Assembly (NCBI RefSeq): GCF_000381265.1
Contig: NZ_KB906271.1
Location: forward strand, 49,487 to 113,486
DNA: 64,000 nt
Direction: 5' to 3'
Source of the DNA: Curvibacter lanceolatus ATCC 14669
Lineage (GTDB): Bacteria; Pseudomonadota; Gammaproteobacteria; Burkholderiales; Burkholderiaceae_C
Shown here in pieces: positions 7,424 to 19,708 of this stretch. The stretch's first letter is position 1. The number at the start of each line of letters is the position of its first letter. The translations under genes were made by a program, and so were the position numbers. Below the pieces are notes generated by a model that made no database searches, was not told where the DNA came from, and saw nothing but the letters and a program-made list of their open reading frames with translations.

Positions 7424-9022
7424 ATGTTCACCACCCGCCTGTCGATCGCCAAAAAGCTGGCCTCCCTGCTCTGCCTCATCCTGGCGCTGTTTCTTTGCAG
7501 CGGGCTGTACGGCATCTTCAAGCTGCGTGCCATCACACAGGAGATGAACACCATGTTCGACCAGTCGCTGGCTGTCGAACGCATCGCCAGCGACTGGTAC
7601 CGCAACTTCACCAACGCCGTGCAGCGCACCACCGCCACCGTGAAAAGCAGTGACCCGGCCCTGGCCACGCTGTTCAGCGCCATCGCCATCGAAGGCAGCA
7701 AGCAGTCGAGCGTGCAGCAGCAGCAGATCAAGGAGCGCCTGGTGGACGAAGGCGACAAGAAGCTGTTTGCCGAGATCGGCGAGCACCGCAAGGTCTTCCT
7801 GTCCGTGCGTGACGAGATCAACAAGCTCAAGGCCGCAGGCGACGCCGCGGGTGCCGAGCAGATGTTCAACGACAAGTACATGCCGGTGTCCACGGCCACC
7901 GACGGCAAGATCAAGGAGCTGTTGTCGCGGCAACGCCAGCGCCTGGACGAAGCGGGCGAGCGCATCCGCTCGGCCAGCACCCAGGCCACCACCCTGCTCT
8001 CGGTGCTGTGCGCCGGCTCGATCCTGCTGGCGGCGCTGCTGGCCTGGCGCATCTCGCTGAGCATCACCCGCCCGCTGCAGGATGCCCGCGAAGTGGCCCA
8101 CAAGATCGCCAACATGGACCTGTCTGGCAACGTGATCCAGGTGCACAGCGGCGACGAGACCGGCGAGTTGCTGCAGGCCTTGTCGAGCATGCGCACCGCC
8201 CTGGAAACCACGCTGCTCGATGTGCGCCAGGTGGCCGACCACATCGCCACCGCCACGGGCGAGATTGCCTCGGGCAACGCCGATCTGAGCCACCGCACCG
8301 AAGACACGGCCACGCACCTGCAGTCCACCGCCAGCGCGATGGAGCAGCTGAGCGCCACGGTGCACCAGTCGGCCGATGCCGCCAGCACCGCCAACCAGTT
8401 GGCCAGCACCGCTGCCTCGGTGGCGGCGCGCGGTGGCGAGGTGGTGTCCAAGGTGGTGACCACCATGGACGAGATCAACCAGAGCTCGCGCAAGATCAAC
8501 GACATCATCGGTGTGATCGATGGCATCGCGTTCCAGACCAACATCCTGGCCTTGAATGCAGCCGTCGAGGCCGCCCGTGCGGGTGAGCAGGGTCGCGGCT
8601 TTGCCGTGGTGGCCGGTGAGGTGCGCAACCTGGCCCAGCGCAGCGCCCAGGCCGCACGCGAGATCAAGGGCCTGATCGGCACCTCGGTCGAGAAGGTGAG
8701 CGACGGAACCCGCCTGGTGCAAGAGGCGGGCAGCACCATGCAGGACATCGTCAACAGCGTTCAGCGGGTGAGCGACATCATTGGCGAGATCACGGCGGCC
8801 TCGGTGGAGCAATCCAACGGCATCCGCCAGGTCAGCACCTCGGTCACGCAGCTCGATCAGATGACCCAGCAGAACGCGGCGCTGGTGGAAGAGTCGGCGG
8901 CTGCGGCCCAGAGCCTGCGCGAGCAGGCGGCCCGCCTGGCCGACACGGTGGGCCGCTTCAAACTGCGCCAGGGGGCACCGGCCCTGGCCCAGGCAGGATC
9001 ACGCCAAGCGTTGCTGCGCTGA
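7424..9022 (+). CDS. Methyl-accepting chemotaxis protein
   Basis: 532 residues. One membrane helix lies at about 11-32 and another at about 190-210 ([18 protein letters not shown]). The roughly 155-residue periplasmic segment between them fits a four-helix-bundle (Tar-like) sensor. A HAMP linker follows, then the cytoplasmic signalling hairpin with the invariant tip [20 protein letters not shown]. No C-terminal CheR-docking pentapeptide is visible (the end is SRQALLR). It should report ligand occupancy to CheA/CheW; the ligand is unknown. The ribosome binding site is weak. No chemotaxis kinase genes are nearby. Confidence 0.93.
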   Translation: MFTTRLSIAKKLASLLCLILALFLCSGLYGIFKLRAITQEMNTMFDQSLAVERIASDWYRNFTNAVQRTTATVKSSDPALATLFSAIAIEGSKQSSVQQQQIKERLVDEGDKKLFAEIGEHRKVFLSVRDEINKLKAAGDAAGAEQMFNDKYMPVSTATDGKIKELLSRQRQRLDEAGERIRSASTQATTLLSVLCAGSILLAALLAWRISLSITRPLQDAREVAHKIANMDLSGNVIQVHSGDETGELLQALSSMRTALETTLLDVRQVADHIATATGEIASGNADLSHRTEDTATHLQSTASAMEQLSATVHQSADAASTANQLASTAASVAARGGEVVSKVVTTMDEINQSSRKINDIIGVIDGIAFQTNILALNAAVEAARAGEQGRGFAVVAGEVRNLAQRSAQAAREIKGLIGTSVEKVSDGTRLVQEAGSTMQDIVNSVQRVSDIIGEITAASVEQSNGIRQVSTSVTQLDQMTQQNAALVEESAAAAQSLREQAARLADTVGRFKLRQGAPALAQAGSRQALLR

Positions 9023-9037
9023 AACCCGACGCCGAGG

Positions 9038-10360
9038 TCAGTCCGGCGATGCCGGGGGATCAGCCGGGGCGGCCGGCGCCTTGTGACGCTGGCGCAAGGC
9101 CTTGAAATCACCCAGCTTGAGCCCCTCAGGCAGGCTTTTCAGAACGGGTAGCCGCCACTTGCCTTGCCCGACCCGCTGTGAGCGGTAAATGCCGGTGTGG
9201 CCAGAAAACAGATAGGCCGCCACGCAGGCCAGCAGCGCATGGACACCGATGTCGGCACCGAACAGTTCCATGGCCATGAAAGTGCAGGCCAGCGGGGTGT
9301 TGGCCGCACCGGCAAAAACCGCCACAAAGCCCAGCGCGGCCAGAAAACCCAGCGGTAGGTGCAGCAGCGGCGCCAGCGCATTGCCCAGCGTGGCCCCGAT
9401 GTAGAACAGCGGCGTCACCTCGCCACCCTTGAAGCCGCTGCCCAACGAAGCGATGGTGAAGGCCATCTTGGCGGCGAAATCCCATGGCGCCAGGGGGTGT
9501 TGGAAAGCCTCGACGATCACTGGAATGCCCAGGCCGGCATAGCGCCAGGCATCCAGCCCCCACAGGGCTGCCGCCACCAGCAAGCCACCCAGCAGCGGAC
9601 GCAGCGGCGCGTAAGCAATGTGACGCCGGAACCAGGCTGACAAGGCATGCGTGCCGTTGGCAAACACCATGCCCACCAGGCCGAACAGCACCCCGGCCAA
9701 CAGCACGGCCACCACGTTCCAGCCCCCCAGAGCCGGGATCAAGCCGGCGGCGTAGTGGGTGTGGTGCACGCCCCACAAGGTGGTGACCTGATCGCCCACC
9801 ACGGCCGCCAGCGCACAGGCCAACAAGGCGTCGTGGCGCAGGCGACCGATGGCCAGCACTTCAAGGGCAAACACCGCGCCCGCCAGCGGGGTGCCGAAGA
9901 CCGAGGCAAAGCCCGCGCTGATGCCCGCCATCAGCACGATGCGGCGCTCGGCGGCCTCCAGCTTCAGCAGCCGGGTGAGCTGGTCGGCCAGCGAGCCCCC
10001 CATCTGCACAGCCGTGCCCTCGCGCCCGACCGAGGCACCAAACAGGTGCGAAATCACCGTACTCAGGAGAATCAGGGGGGCCATGCGCAGCGGCACCACG
10101 TGGCGCGGGTCATGGATCTCGTCGATCAGCAGGTTGTTTCCCGCCTCCACGGGTTGCCCCACGCGCAGGTAGACCCAGCCCACGGCAAAACCGGCCAGGG
10201 GCAAGCCCCAGACGATCCAGCGGTGGGCCTCGCGCCATTGGGTGGCCGCATCGAGCATGACCAGAAACAGGGCTGAGGCCGAGCCCGCCAACAAACCCAC
10301 CACACAGGCCAGCAGCAACCAGCGCAGGGTCAGCGGAAAGAGGGCCAATTGCTCATTCAT
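9038..10360 (-). CDS. CLC-F type fluoride/proton antiporter (chloride-channel family)
   Basis: 440 residues from the ATG at 10360 (MNEQLALFPLTLRW); the frame stays open upstream, but without family-like sequence. About ten hydrophobic helices are present. The CLC selectivity motifs have the variants described for the fluoride-selective CLC-F clade: GNNLL where chloride CLCs have GSGIP, GREGTAVQMG in place of GREGP, and FKGGEVTPLF in the third motif. That points to fluoride export across the inner membrane (EriC-F) rather than chloride transport. No fluoride (crcB-type) riboswitch could be recognised in the 136 bp upstream. It is usually labelled simply a voltage-gated chloride channel family protein. 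Confidence 0.87.
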   Translation of the reverse strand: MNEQLALFPLTLRWLLLACVVGLLAGSASALFLVMLDAATQWREAHRWIVWGLPLAGFAVGWVYLRVGQPVEAGNNLLIDEIHDPRHVVPLRMAPLILLSTVISHLFGASVGREGTAVQMGGSLADQLTRLLKLEAAERRIVLMAGISAGFASVFGTPLAGAVFALEVLAIGRLRHDALLACALAAVVGDQVTTLWGVHHTHYAAGLIPALGGWNVVAVLLAGVLFGLVGMVFANGTHALSAWFRRHIAYAPLRPLLGGLLVAAALWGLDAWRYAGLGIPVIVEAFQHPLAPWDFAAKMAFTIASLGSGFKGGEVTPLFYIGATLGNALAPLLHLPLGFLAALGFVAVFAGAANTPLACTFMAMELFGADIGVHALLACVAAYLFSGHTGIYRSQRVGQGKWRLPVLKSLPEGLKLGDFKALRQRHKAPAAPADPPASPD

Positions 10361-10496
10361 CTTGGGGGCTTCGGTGGGCTGGGAAGGGATGGCCCGCCGC
10401 CTGGGCCGGCACCGCGGGATCTTAACAAAGGGTCTGCGCCAATCCGGCGCGCCCCAGGGCCCGGCTTCGAGCGGAAGCCGCACAGCACAGTGTAGG

Positions 10497-13400
10497 ATGC
10501 TAGTAACGTCTAATTACAATTTGCGAAGAGGCCGAGCCCTGAAAGCCCCCACGACCTTGACCGCATCCGACAGCCCACAGATCCAGGCGCGCCCCAAGCC
10601 GGTTCCCCCAGCCAGACGCTGGCAGGGGCCGGCCAGGACCTGGGGCGCCTTGCTGGTACTGCTGCTGGCCTGCGCCATGTACTGGGTGCAGTTGCTGCAC
10701 GAACAGTCCGAGCAATTGAACAGTGCGCAAGACCAGATTCGCTTGCGTGCTGCGCAGCTCTCACGCGCCATGGCATCCCAGGTGGGAACGCAGGTGGCAG
10801 GCCTGGACTACCTGGCGCGCACCCTGGCCCAGCTGGAGGGCGAACCCGACCCCGGCCACGCCCGCCGCATGCAGGCCGTGCGCTCGGCCATGCAGAGTTA
10901 CCCTGAAGGCAGCCTGGTACAGATCGCGGTGGCAGACGCCACGGGCCAGGTGGTGTATTCCACCCAAAGTCAGGGTGCTCCACGCCCCGCCGTGTCGATC
11001 GCGGATCGTGAGCACTTTCGCGCCCACACCCACGGTGAGCCCCCCACCCTGTTCATCAGTCACCCGGTGTTGGGCCGCATCTCGGGACGTTGGACCCTGC
11101 AGTTCACCTACCCGGTGCTGCGTGGGGGGGAATTCAGCGGTGTGGTGGTGCTGTCCGTGCCGCCAAGCTATCTGTCTGGCAAGCTGCGAGAAACCCTGAC
11201 CGGCGGCCATGACGTTGCCCTGCTGGCCCATCAGGACGGCGCCTATCTGGCCCGCTCGCGCCAGGAAGAGCAAAGCATGACACGCCGGGTGCCCCCAGAT
11301 CGCGAGTTCATGACAAGGCCTGAGCTCAACCATGGCGAGTACCTGATCACCTCGGGCATCGACGGTATCGAGCGCTTCTATGCCTGGCAGCGGCTGCGTG
11401 ACTACCCGGTGCTGGTGAGTGTGGGGCTGGAACGTGCCAGCGCGCTGGCCGGGGTGCACCGCAACATCCGCGACAGCCGTTTGCGCAACGGCCTGTCCAC
11501 GGTCTTGCTTCTAGCCAGTGCCGCTTGGATCGCCTGGTTGTTTACCCGGGTTCAGCGTGAGCGGCACGCGCTGCAGCTGCAACACCAGCGCTATGAACTG
11601 GCCCTGGAAGGTGGTGCCCTGGGGGCCTGGGCGCTGGACGTGAAGACCGGCATGCTGAACCTGGATGCCCGCCTGAGCGACGCCCTTGGCCTGGGCTCGG
11701 GCGAGTTGGAGCCCAGCCTGCAAGGCCTGTCGCGGCAGGCCGACCCACTCGACTGGAGCCGCTTGCGCACCGCCCTGGAGGCCCACCTGAGCGGCGCCAG
11801 CGAACGCTTCGAACACGTGATCCGCATGCGTGGCAGGCATGGCGTGGCCTGCTGGATCCAGTGGCGTGGCCGATGCACGCAGTGGGATGCAGACGGAACC
11901 CCACGGAAACTGCATGGCACGTTGCAGGACATCACCCTCCAGCGCGAGACCGAAGCGGCACGCATCGAACTGCAAAGACGCCTCAGCAAGCTGATGGCGC
12001 AGGTGCCAGGGGTGGTGTACCAATACCGGCTGGACCCACAGCAACGCGCCAGCATCCCCTACGCGAGCCCGGGCATCGAACGCCTTTTCGGCCTCAGTGC
12101 AGAGTCGGTGCTGTACGACGCCAGCCCGTTGGCCAAGCGCATCCACCCAGCGGACCAAAAGGCACTGGCGCAAGCGATTGCCCAGTCGGCGCGCGACCTG
12201 ACCCCCTGGCATGGCGAATACCGGCTGCTGCTGGACAACGGTGACATCCGATGGCTGGCCGGCAGCGCCAACCCCGAGCGCGAGGCCGATGGTGGCACCC
12301 TGTGGCACGGCTACAGCCAGGACGTGACAGAGCGGCACGAGGTGCTCGATGCCCTGCGCCAGAGCGAGGCACGCCTGCGTCTCACGGTGGCCGCCGTGCG
12401 CGATGGCCTGTGGCGCTGGGACAGCGTGAAGAACCACATCGAGCTCGATGCCCGTTGCCTGGAAATTCTGGACCACCCGGCCCAGGGCCACCGGATTCGT
12501 TTCGATGCCTGGGCAGATCAGTTGCATCCGGACGAACGCGAGCGCGTGATCGAGGAACTGCAGCGCCAATTGGCCCTGGGGGAGGTTTTCGGACTGGAGT
12601 TGCGCATGCGCACTTCAGCCGGAGACTGGCGTTGGGTGGAGTTGCGTGGTCGGGTGGCGCAAGGCGGCCGCCAGCCGACCACGCAGGTGATCGGCACCCT
12701 GAGCGACATCAGTCAGCGCATGGCCGAGGCCCAGCTGCGCCAGGCACTGCTCGACAACGCCGGGGCGATCCTGTTCATCGTGGGCCCGGATCGGCACGTG
12801 CAACTGTGCAACCAACGGGCCGTGGACACCTTCTCGGATGGCTGCCTGCCCCTGGTCGGGCGCGACATTCGCTTTATCCATCCCGATGAGGCCTCGTATG
12901 AGGCTTTCGGCCAGCAATACCCAGCGGTTCGCGCCGGCCAGGAGTCGCGCCTGGACAGCCTGCTGCGTGTGGCCGGTGGCGCCTTGCGCTGGTTCTCGAT
13001 CCGCGGCACCTTGCTGAACCCGCAGCAGCCCCAGGGGGCGCTGATCTGGACGCTGGTGGACACCACCGAGCAGCGCCAGGCCGAGCAGGCCCTGGGGGCG
13101 GCGCGCACACACCTGCTGGAGGTGATCCGGCACTTTCCCGGAGGCGTGCTGGTGCAGGATTCGGACGGTTCGGTGCTGACGGTCAACCCCGCCTTGTGCG
13201 AATTGATCGGGGATGGCTGCACGCCGGAGGAGCTGATCGGGCTGTCTCGGGTGGATGTGCGCCGACGCGTCGGGCGCTGCGTGCTGCGCAGCCGGCCGCT
13301 GCGGCAGACGCTGGAGGGCTCGCTCAACGGGCAGGAGCTGGAATTGCCCGATGGGCGCACGATGAGCATTGAACAGATTCGCCTGGGCGACGAAGGCTCA

Positions 13401-13967
13401 GAACAAGGCTGGCTGTGGATTGTTCACGACATCACCCGACACCGCCGCCGAGAGCGGGATCTGCGCCGGCTCGCTGCCACGGACTCCCTGACCGGACTGA
13501 GCAACCGGGGCAACTTCATCGAGCAGGTGGAACGCGCCGTGACCGACGTGGCCCAAGGGGGCCATGGGGGCTGCTTCCTGATGCTGGACCTGGACCATTT
13601 CAAGCTGATCAACGACAGCCGAGGCCATGCCGCAGGGGATGCGGTGCTGATCCACTTTGCCCGCCTGCTGCAGCACAACCTGCTGCGCGAAGGTGATCTG
13701 CCCGGTCGGCTCGGGGGTGAGGAGTTCGGTGTGCTGCTGCCCCACACCACCGCCGAGCAGGGCCTGGCCATCGCCGAGCGCCTGCGCGCTGCGGTGGCCG
13801 ACAGTCTGATCGACGTGGGCTCGGCCGTCCCGGTGCGGCTGACGGTGAGCATTGGGCTGACCCTGCTGCAGCAGGATTCGGCCCACGTGCTGGCCCAGGC
13901 CGACAGCGCTTTGTACCAGGCCAAGCACCAGGGGCGTAACCAGGTGGTGTTGGCAGCGCCCTTGTGA
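10497..13967 (+). CDS. Membrane diguanylate cyclase with extracellular sensor and several PAS domains
   Basis: About 1156 residues from ATG 10497; the start is uncertain because a promoter-like TAATTACAAT stretch and the first good purine run (GAAGAGG) lie just inside it. Transmembrane helices at about 49-67 and 332-352 flank a roughly 265-residue periplasmic dCache-like domain. Four or five PAS/PAC units follow, some with clear PAC ends such as GTLQDITLQ and GYSQDVTER. The C-terminal GGDEF domain has an intact GGEEF active loop near residue 1075, preceded by the inhibitory I-site REGD at the standard five-residue spacing, so active, feedback-inhibited c-di-GMP synthesis is expected. No EAL domain is present. 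Confidence 0.9.
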   Translation: MLVTSNYNLRRGRALKAPTTLTASDSPQIQARPKPVPPARRWQGPARTWGALLVLLLACAMYWVQLLHEQSEQLNSAQDQIRLRAAQLSRAMASQVGTQVAGLDYLARTLAQLEGEPDPGHARRMQAVRSAMQSYPEGSLVQIAVADATGQVVYSTQSQGAPRPAVSIADREHFRAHTHGEPPTLFISHPVLGRISGRWTLQFTYPVLRGGEFSGVVVLSVPPSYLSGKLRETLTGGHDVALLAHQDGAYLARSRQEEQSMTRRVPPDREFMTRPELNHGEYLITSGIDGIERFYAWQRLRDYPVLVSVGLERASALAGVHRNIRDSRLRNGLSTVLLLASAAWIAWLFTRVQRERHALQLQHQRYELALEGGALGAWALDVKTGMLNLDARLSDALGLGSGELEPSLQGLSRQADPLDWSRLRTALEAHLSGASERFEHVIRMRGRHGVACWIQWRGRCTQWDADGTPRKLHGTLQDITLQRETEAARIELQRRLSKLMAQVPGVVYQYRLDPQQRASIPYASPGIERLFGLSAESVLYDASPLAKRIHPADQKALAQAIAQSARDLTPWHGEYRLLLDNGDIRWLAGSANPEREADGGTLWHGYSQDVTERHEVLDALRQSEARLRLTVAAVRDGLWRWDSVKNHIELDARCLEILDHPAQGHRIRFDAWADQLHPDERERVIEELQRQLALGEVFGLELRMRTSAGDWRWVELRGRVAQGGRQPTTQVIGTLSDISQRMAEAQLRQALLDNAGAILFIVGPDRHVQLCNQRAVDTFSDGCLPLVGRDIRFIHPDEASYEAFGQQYPAVRAGQESRLDSLLRVAGGALRWFSIRGTLLNPQQPQGALIWTLVDTTEQRQAEQALGAARTHLLEVIRHFPGGVLVQDSDGSVLTVNPALCELIGDGCTPEELIGLSRVDVRRRVGRCVLRSRPLRQTLEGSLNGQELELPDGRTMSIEQIRLGDEGSEQGWLWIVHDITRHRRRERDLRRLAATDSLTGLSNRGNFIEQVERAVTDVAQGGHGGCFLMLDLDHFKLINDSRGHAAGDAVLIHFARLLQHNLLREGDLPGRLGGEEFGVLLPHTTAEQGLAIAERLRAAVADSLIDVGSAVPVRLTVSIGLTLLQQDSAHVLAQADSALYQAKHQGRNQVVLAAPL

Positions 13968-13982
13968 ACGCCGCGGGTCCCG

Positions 13983-14012
13983 CACCGGGCGCACCTCACC
14001 CGCCCGGTGTTT
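13983..14012 (+). terminator. Terminator between the diguanylate cyclase gene and ccoG
   Basis: A perfect 9-bp stem (CACCGGGCG / CGCCCGGTG) around a 9-base loop is followed by TTT, 15 bases after the cyclase stop. The short U tract makes it a moderate terminator. It may also serve ccoG from the other side only weakly. Confidence 0.65.
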
Positions 14013-14023
14013 GTGCGAAGGCC

Positions 14024-15479
<1,456 letters not shown>

Positions 15480-15490
<11 letters not shown>

Positions 15491-15560
15491 GCCCCTGATG
15501 GTGCGACGGCCTCATCTGATCTTTAAGATGCAGTTTTATTGAAAATCAACAAGATCAGAT
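15480..15560. promoter_or_regulatory. Three spaced copies of AGATCAGA between ccoG and the MocR-type regulator
   Basis: AGATCAGA occurs at 15480-15487 and 15552-15559, and as its complement TCTGATCT at 15515-15522. The outer arms of the last two extend to a perfect 10-bp inverted repeat (ATCTGATCTT / AAGATCAGAT). Centre-to-centre spacings are 35 and 37 bp. MocR/PdxR regulators are known to bind mixed direct and inverted repeats in divergent promoters, so this is the likely operator. Confidence 0.6.
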
Positions 15561-15572
15561 TGCGAGACACCC

Positions 15573-17009
15573 ATGCGCGAGCTGCACCGTTACGAACAAC
15601 TGGCCGAAGAACTGGCCGAAGGCATGCGCAGCGGCGTGCTGCGCGCCGGCGAACGCCTGCCCTCGGTGCGCGAAACCTGCCAGCGCCGGGGTGTGAGCCC
15701 CTCCACCGTGTTCCAGGCCTATGCGCTGCTGGAGTCGCGGGGCCTGGTGGAGACCCGCCCCCGTTCAGGCTTTTACGTGCGAGCCCAGGCCCGCGCCGCC
15801 CGGGCCATGCCCCTGGCGGCCACGCCCCAGGCCGAAGCCCAGCCGGTGGCGGTGAGCGAGCTGGCCTTTGCCCTGCTGGGCAGCACGCGGGACGCCGAGG
15901 TGGTGCCCCTGGGTTCGGCCTTTCCGGCGCCGCACCTGTTTCCGTTTGACAGCCTGGCGCGCTGTGGTGCGCGGGCGATGCGCCGGGTCAAGCCGGTGCA
16001 GATCACCAATGCCCTGACCGCCGGCGACGAAGACCTGCGCCAGGCCCTGTTGCGCCGCTACACCCTGCAAGGCATTGCGCTGGCCGACGAAGAACTGGTG
16101 ATCACCAACGGCGCCATGGAAGCGCTGAACCTGTGCCTGCAGGCCGTGACCCGTCCGGGCGACGTGGTGGTGGTGGAGTCCCCCACCTTTTACGCCGCCC
16201 TGCAGGCGCTGGAGCGGCTGAACCTGCGTGCCGTGGAGGTGGCGACCGACCCGCAGCAGGGCGTGGACCTGGCCGCGCTGGACGAACTGCTGCAGCGCCA
16301 GAAGGTGGCGGCCTGCTGGTTCATGCCCAACTTTCAGAACCCGCTGGGGGCCCTGATGCCCACCGAGCGCAAACAGGCCCTGGTGGAGCTGCTGGCGCGC
16401 CACAACGTGGCCCTGATCGAAGACGATGTGTATGGCGAGCTGTACACCGGGGTGCAGCGCCCGCTGCCGGCCAAGGCCTTTGACCGCCACGGGCTGGTGC
16501 TGCACTGTTCCTCGTTCTCGAAGTGCCTGGCCCCGGGCTACCGGGTGGGCTGGGCCGCCGCTGGCCGCCATGGCGCCGCAGTGCAGCGGCTGAAGATGAT
16601 GAGTTCGCTGGCCACCTCGCTGCCACCGCAGCGCGCCCTGGCTGAGTACCTGGCGCAAGGCGGCTACGACCGGCACCTGCGCCACCTGCGCACGGCCCTG
16701 GCCGACCAGCATGAACACGCCCTGGCCTTGATCGACCAGAGCTTTCCGGCCGGCACGCGGGTCACCCGGCCGGCCGGAGGCTATTTTCTGTGGCTGGAAC
16801 TGCCGGCCCAGGTCGATGCCTTGCGCCTGCACGAACTGGCCCGCCTGCAGGGCATCAGTTGCGCGCCAGGCGTGCTGTTCTCAGCCGACCGCCGCTTCAA
16901 CCACCACCTGCGGCTGAACATCGGCCACCCGGGCGATGCGCGCTTTGACGGCGCGCTGCGCACGCTGGGGCACCTGGCCACGGGCTTGAGCCGCGCCCGC
17001 TCGGGTTGA
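15573..17009 (+). CDS. MocR-type regulator: GntR DNA-binding domain fused to aminotransferase-like domain
   Basis: 478 residues. Residues 1-75 are a GntR winged helix (LPSVRETCQRRGVSPSTVFQ). A linker leads into a fold-type I aminotransferase domain from about 110. The PLP-binding lysine is K317 in SSFSKCLAPGYRVGW, and conserved NFQNPLG and EDDVYGEL blocks are intact, so it should bind PLP. Members act as PLP-responsive or amino-acid-responsive regulators, for example of PLP synthesis or transport. The gene is divergent from ccoG, and a triple AGATCAGA repeat lies between them. The target is not obvious; a transaminase function is the less likely alternative. Confidence 0.88.
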   Translation: MRELHRYEQLAEELAEGMRSGVLRAGERLPSVRETCQRRGVSPSTVFQAYALLESRGLVETRPRSGFYVRAQARAARAMPLAATPQAEAQPVAVSELAFALLGSTRDAEVVPLGSAFPAPHLFPFDSLARCGARAMRRVKPVQITNALTAGDEDLRQALLRRYTLQGIALADEELVITNGAMEALNLCLQAVTRPGDVVVVESPTFYAALQALERLNLRAVEVATDPQQGVDLAALDELLQRQKVAACWFMPNFQNPLGALMPTERKQALVELLARHNVALIEDDVYGELYTGVQRPLPAKAFDRHGLVLHCSSFSKCLAPGYRVGWAAAGRHGAAVQRLKMMSSLATSLPPQRALAEYLAQGGYDRHLRHLRTALADQHEHALALIDQSFPAGTRVTRPAGGYFLWLELPAQVDALRLHELARLQGISCAPGVLFSADRRFNHHLRLNIGHPGDARFDGALRTLGHLATGLSRARSG

Positions 17010-17035
17010 GCGCACGGATGCGTCTGGCAGGCTGG

Positions 17036-18355
<1,320 letters not shown>

Positions 18356-18403
18356 TCAGCTCTGCGGCTGTTCATCCCGGCTTCTCTCTGATTGCGTATG
18401 TAC

Positions 18404-18427
18404 CTATTTGCTTGATTGGTTAAATAA
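18404..18427 (-). promoter_or_regulatory. Predicted ArsR-type operator before the sulfide:quinone reductase gene
   Basis: CTATTTGCTTGATT followed by GTTAAATAA, with TATTT...AAATA symmetry. Both elements recur in the same order and orientation at 25655-25694 before the efflux operon and the arsR gene. It lies about 100 bases upstream of the gene start. Confidence 0.6.
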
Positions 18428-18433
18428 AGACAT

Positions 18434-18458
18434 CAAAAAAGGCACCTGCAGGTGCCTT
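18434..18458 (-). terminator. Terminator of the efflux-rhodanese operon
   Basis: A perfect stem (AAGGCACC / GGTGCCTT) around TGCA, followed on the minus strand by a run of six T. It lies 12 bases past the first rhodanese gene and uncouples the operon from the downstream sulfide:quinone reductase gene. Confidence 0.85.
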
Positions 18459-18469
18459 CAGGCCGTGAC

Positions 18470-18850
18470 TCAGCCAAACACAGGGGCAGCGGGCTTGTTG
18501 ACCGGCTTGCCGGCCGCAGCCCAGGCGTCAAAGCCGCCGGCAATCGACTTGACGTGGACATAGCCCATGTCCAGCAGCGAGGTGGCGGCCAGCGCGGCGC
18601 GGCCACTGGTCTTGCAATAGAGCACGATCTGCAGGTCACGCCGCTGCAGCGAAGGGTCGGCCGCCAGCTTGAACTCGAGCATGCCGCGCGAAAAATGCAG
18701 GGCGCCCGGAATGTGGCCGGCGGCAAACTCGTCGGCCTCGCGCACATCGATCAGCACATCGGCGTCACGCAGGGCCTGCTCGGCCGCATCCAGACTGACT
18801 TCGGTGATGCGGGCCTTGGCGGCCTGGACCAGATCCAGAGGGGTTTTCAT
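18470..18850 (-). CDS. Rhodanese-like sulfurtransferase
   Basis: 126 residues from ATG 18850, with GGAG upstream. This is a single rhodanese domain with the CH2A signature (VLIDVREADEFAAGHIPGA) and the catalytic cysteine in the loop LYCKTSGRA. Rhodaneses move sulfane sulfur from donors such as persulfides to thiols. It is the final gene of an operon beginning with the RND efflux genes, next to an OsmC protein and a second rhodanese, and close to sulfide:quinone reductase. This supports handling of the persulfide produced by sulfide oxidation. Confidence 0.92.
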   Translation of the reverse strand: MKTPLDLVQAAKARITEVSLDAAEQALRDADVLIDVREADEFAAGHIPGALHFSRGMLEFKLAADPSLQRRDLQIVLYCKTSGRAALAATSLLDMGYVHVKSIAGGFDAWAAAGKPVNKPAAPVFG

Positions 18851-18881
18851 GGGGAACTCCGTTGAAAAAGACAGACAGGAA

Positions 18882-19331
18882 TTACTTGAGGCGCGCGCCG
18901 TCGGCGTCAAACACCTGCACGGTGATCGGGATGGCGGCCCGCACACTCTGGGTGACGGTACAGAACGATTCGAACTGGTCAAGGACCCGGTCCAGGTGCT
19001 GCAGTTGCGACTGGGGAACCCCCAGGTGCAAGGTGGCCTGCATGTGCAGTACACGCATGCGCCCCTCGGCTGAGCGCCCCACTTCAGCCTGAACCTGGCA
19101 GCGGATGGGTTCCGGCGCCTGTTTGAACTTGCGCAGCGCAAACAGCAGCGAATCGCTCAGGCAATTGCCGACGGCAGCGGCCAGCAACTGAGCCGGTGTC
19201 GGGCCCGCACCCTGCCCCAGCGGGGGCGGTTCGTCACCGAGCAGCGGCGGTATAGCGGCCCCGAAATGGATCTGGAACTGGTAGTCGCTTTGCTGCTGCA
19301 ATTCGACGGTGGTCAAGGTGTTGTCAGACAT
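18882..19331 (-). CDS. OsmC-family thiol peroxidase
   Basis: 149 residues. The two family cysteines are present: one in AAAVGNCLSDSL at the start of the central helix, the other in ESFCTVTQSVR. OsmC/Ohr proteins reduce organic peroxides, and several family members act on persulfides or sulfane sulfur. Placement between two rhodanese genes favours a role with reactive sulfur species here. The ribosome binding site is weak (GGCGAG). The protein is cytoplasmic, with no signal peptide. Confidence 0.9.
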   Translation of the reverse strand: MSDNTLTTVELQQQSDYQFQIHFGAAIPPLLGDEPPPLGQGAGPTPAQLLAAAVGNCLSDSLLFALRKFKQAPEPIRCQVQAEVGRSAEGRMRVLHMQATLHLGVPQSQLQHLDRVLDQFESFCTVTQSVRAAIPITVQVFDADGARLK

Positions 19332-19356
19332 ATGAACTCGCCAAAAAAGAGGGGGC

Positions 19357-19689
19357 TCAAGCCCGCACGATGGGCCTGTGCAGCCGAAGGGCCACGGCAC
19401 CGGGGCTGCGGCCATTGAACAGACTGCGGTATCCGCTGGCTTGCAGCCACTGCTGCGCACTGCCCGAACGCATGCCGGATTGACAGTACAGAACGAGGGC
19501 CTGGTCTTTGTCAGGCAAGTGCCGGGGCGCCAACACCGCCAGCTCGGACAAAGGCAGGTTCAAGGCCCCTTCGACATGGCCTGCCTGGTACTCGCCGGGG
19601 CTGCGCACATCGACAATCAGCGCCCCCTCGGGCCAGGGCTCGGCGGCGGCGCTGCCACCCGCGCCGAGGAATTTCGAAAACCAGTTCAT
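19357..19689 (-). CDS. Rhodanese-like sulfurtransferase (second copy)
   Basis: 110 residues from ATG 19689 (MNWFSKFLGAGG), with GGAGAG 7 bases upstream; the frame is open further up but not conserved in character. The rhodanese fold has LIVDVRSPGEYQAGHVEGA and the active loop LYCQSGMRSG. The six-residue loop QSGMRS after the cysteine is typical of PspE/GlpE-like single-domain rhodaneses. The N-terminal hydrophobic-aromatic start may associate it with the membrane, but no clear signal peptide is seen. It differs enough from the 18470-18850 copy that they are not a recent duplication. Confidence 0.92.
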   Translation of the reverse strand: MNWFSKFLGAGGSAAAEPWPEGALIVDVRSPGEYQAGHVEGALNLPLSELAVLAPRHLPDKDQALVLYCQSGMRSGSAQQWLQASGYRSLFNGRSPGAVALRLHRPIVRA

Positions 19690-19708
19690 GGCGGAGCTCT
19701 CCAACACA

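Noticed and set aside
10361..10496. Possible fluoride (crcB) riboswitch before the CLC-F gene
   Set aside because: The expected conserved blocks of the motif could not be found on the minus strand; the region has only GC-rich sequence.
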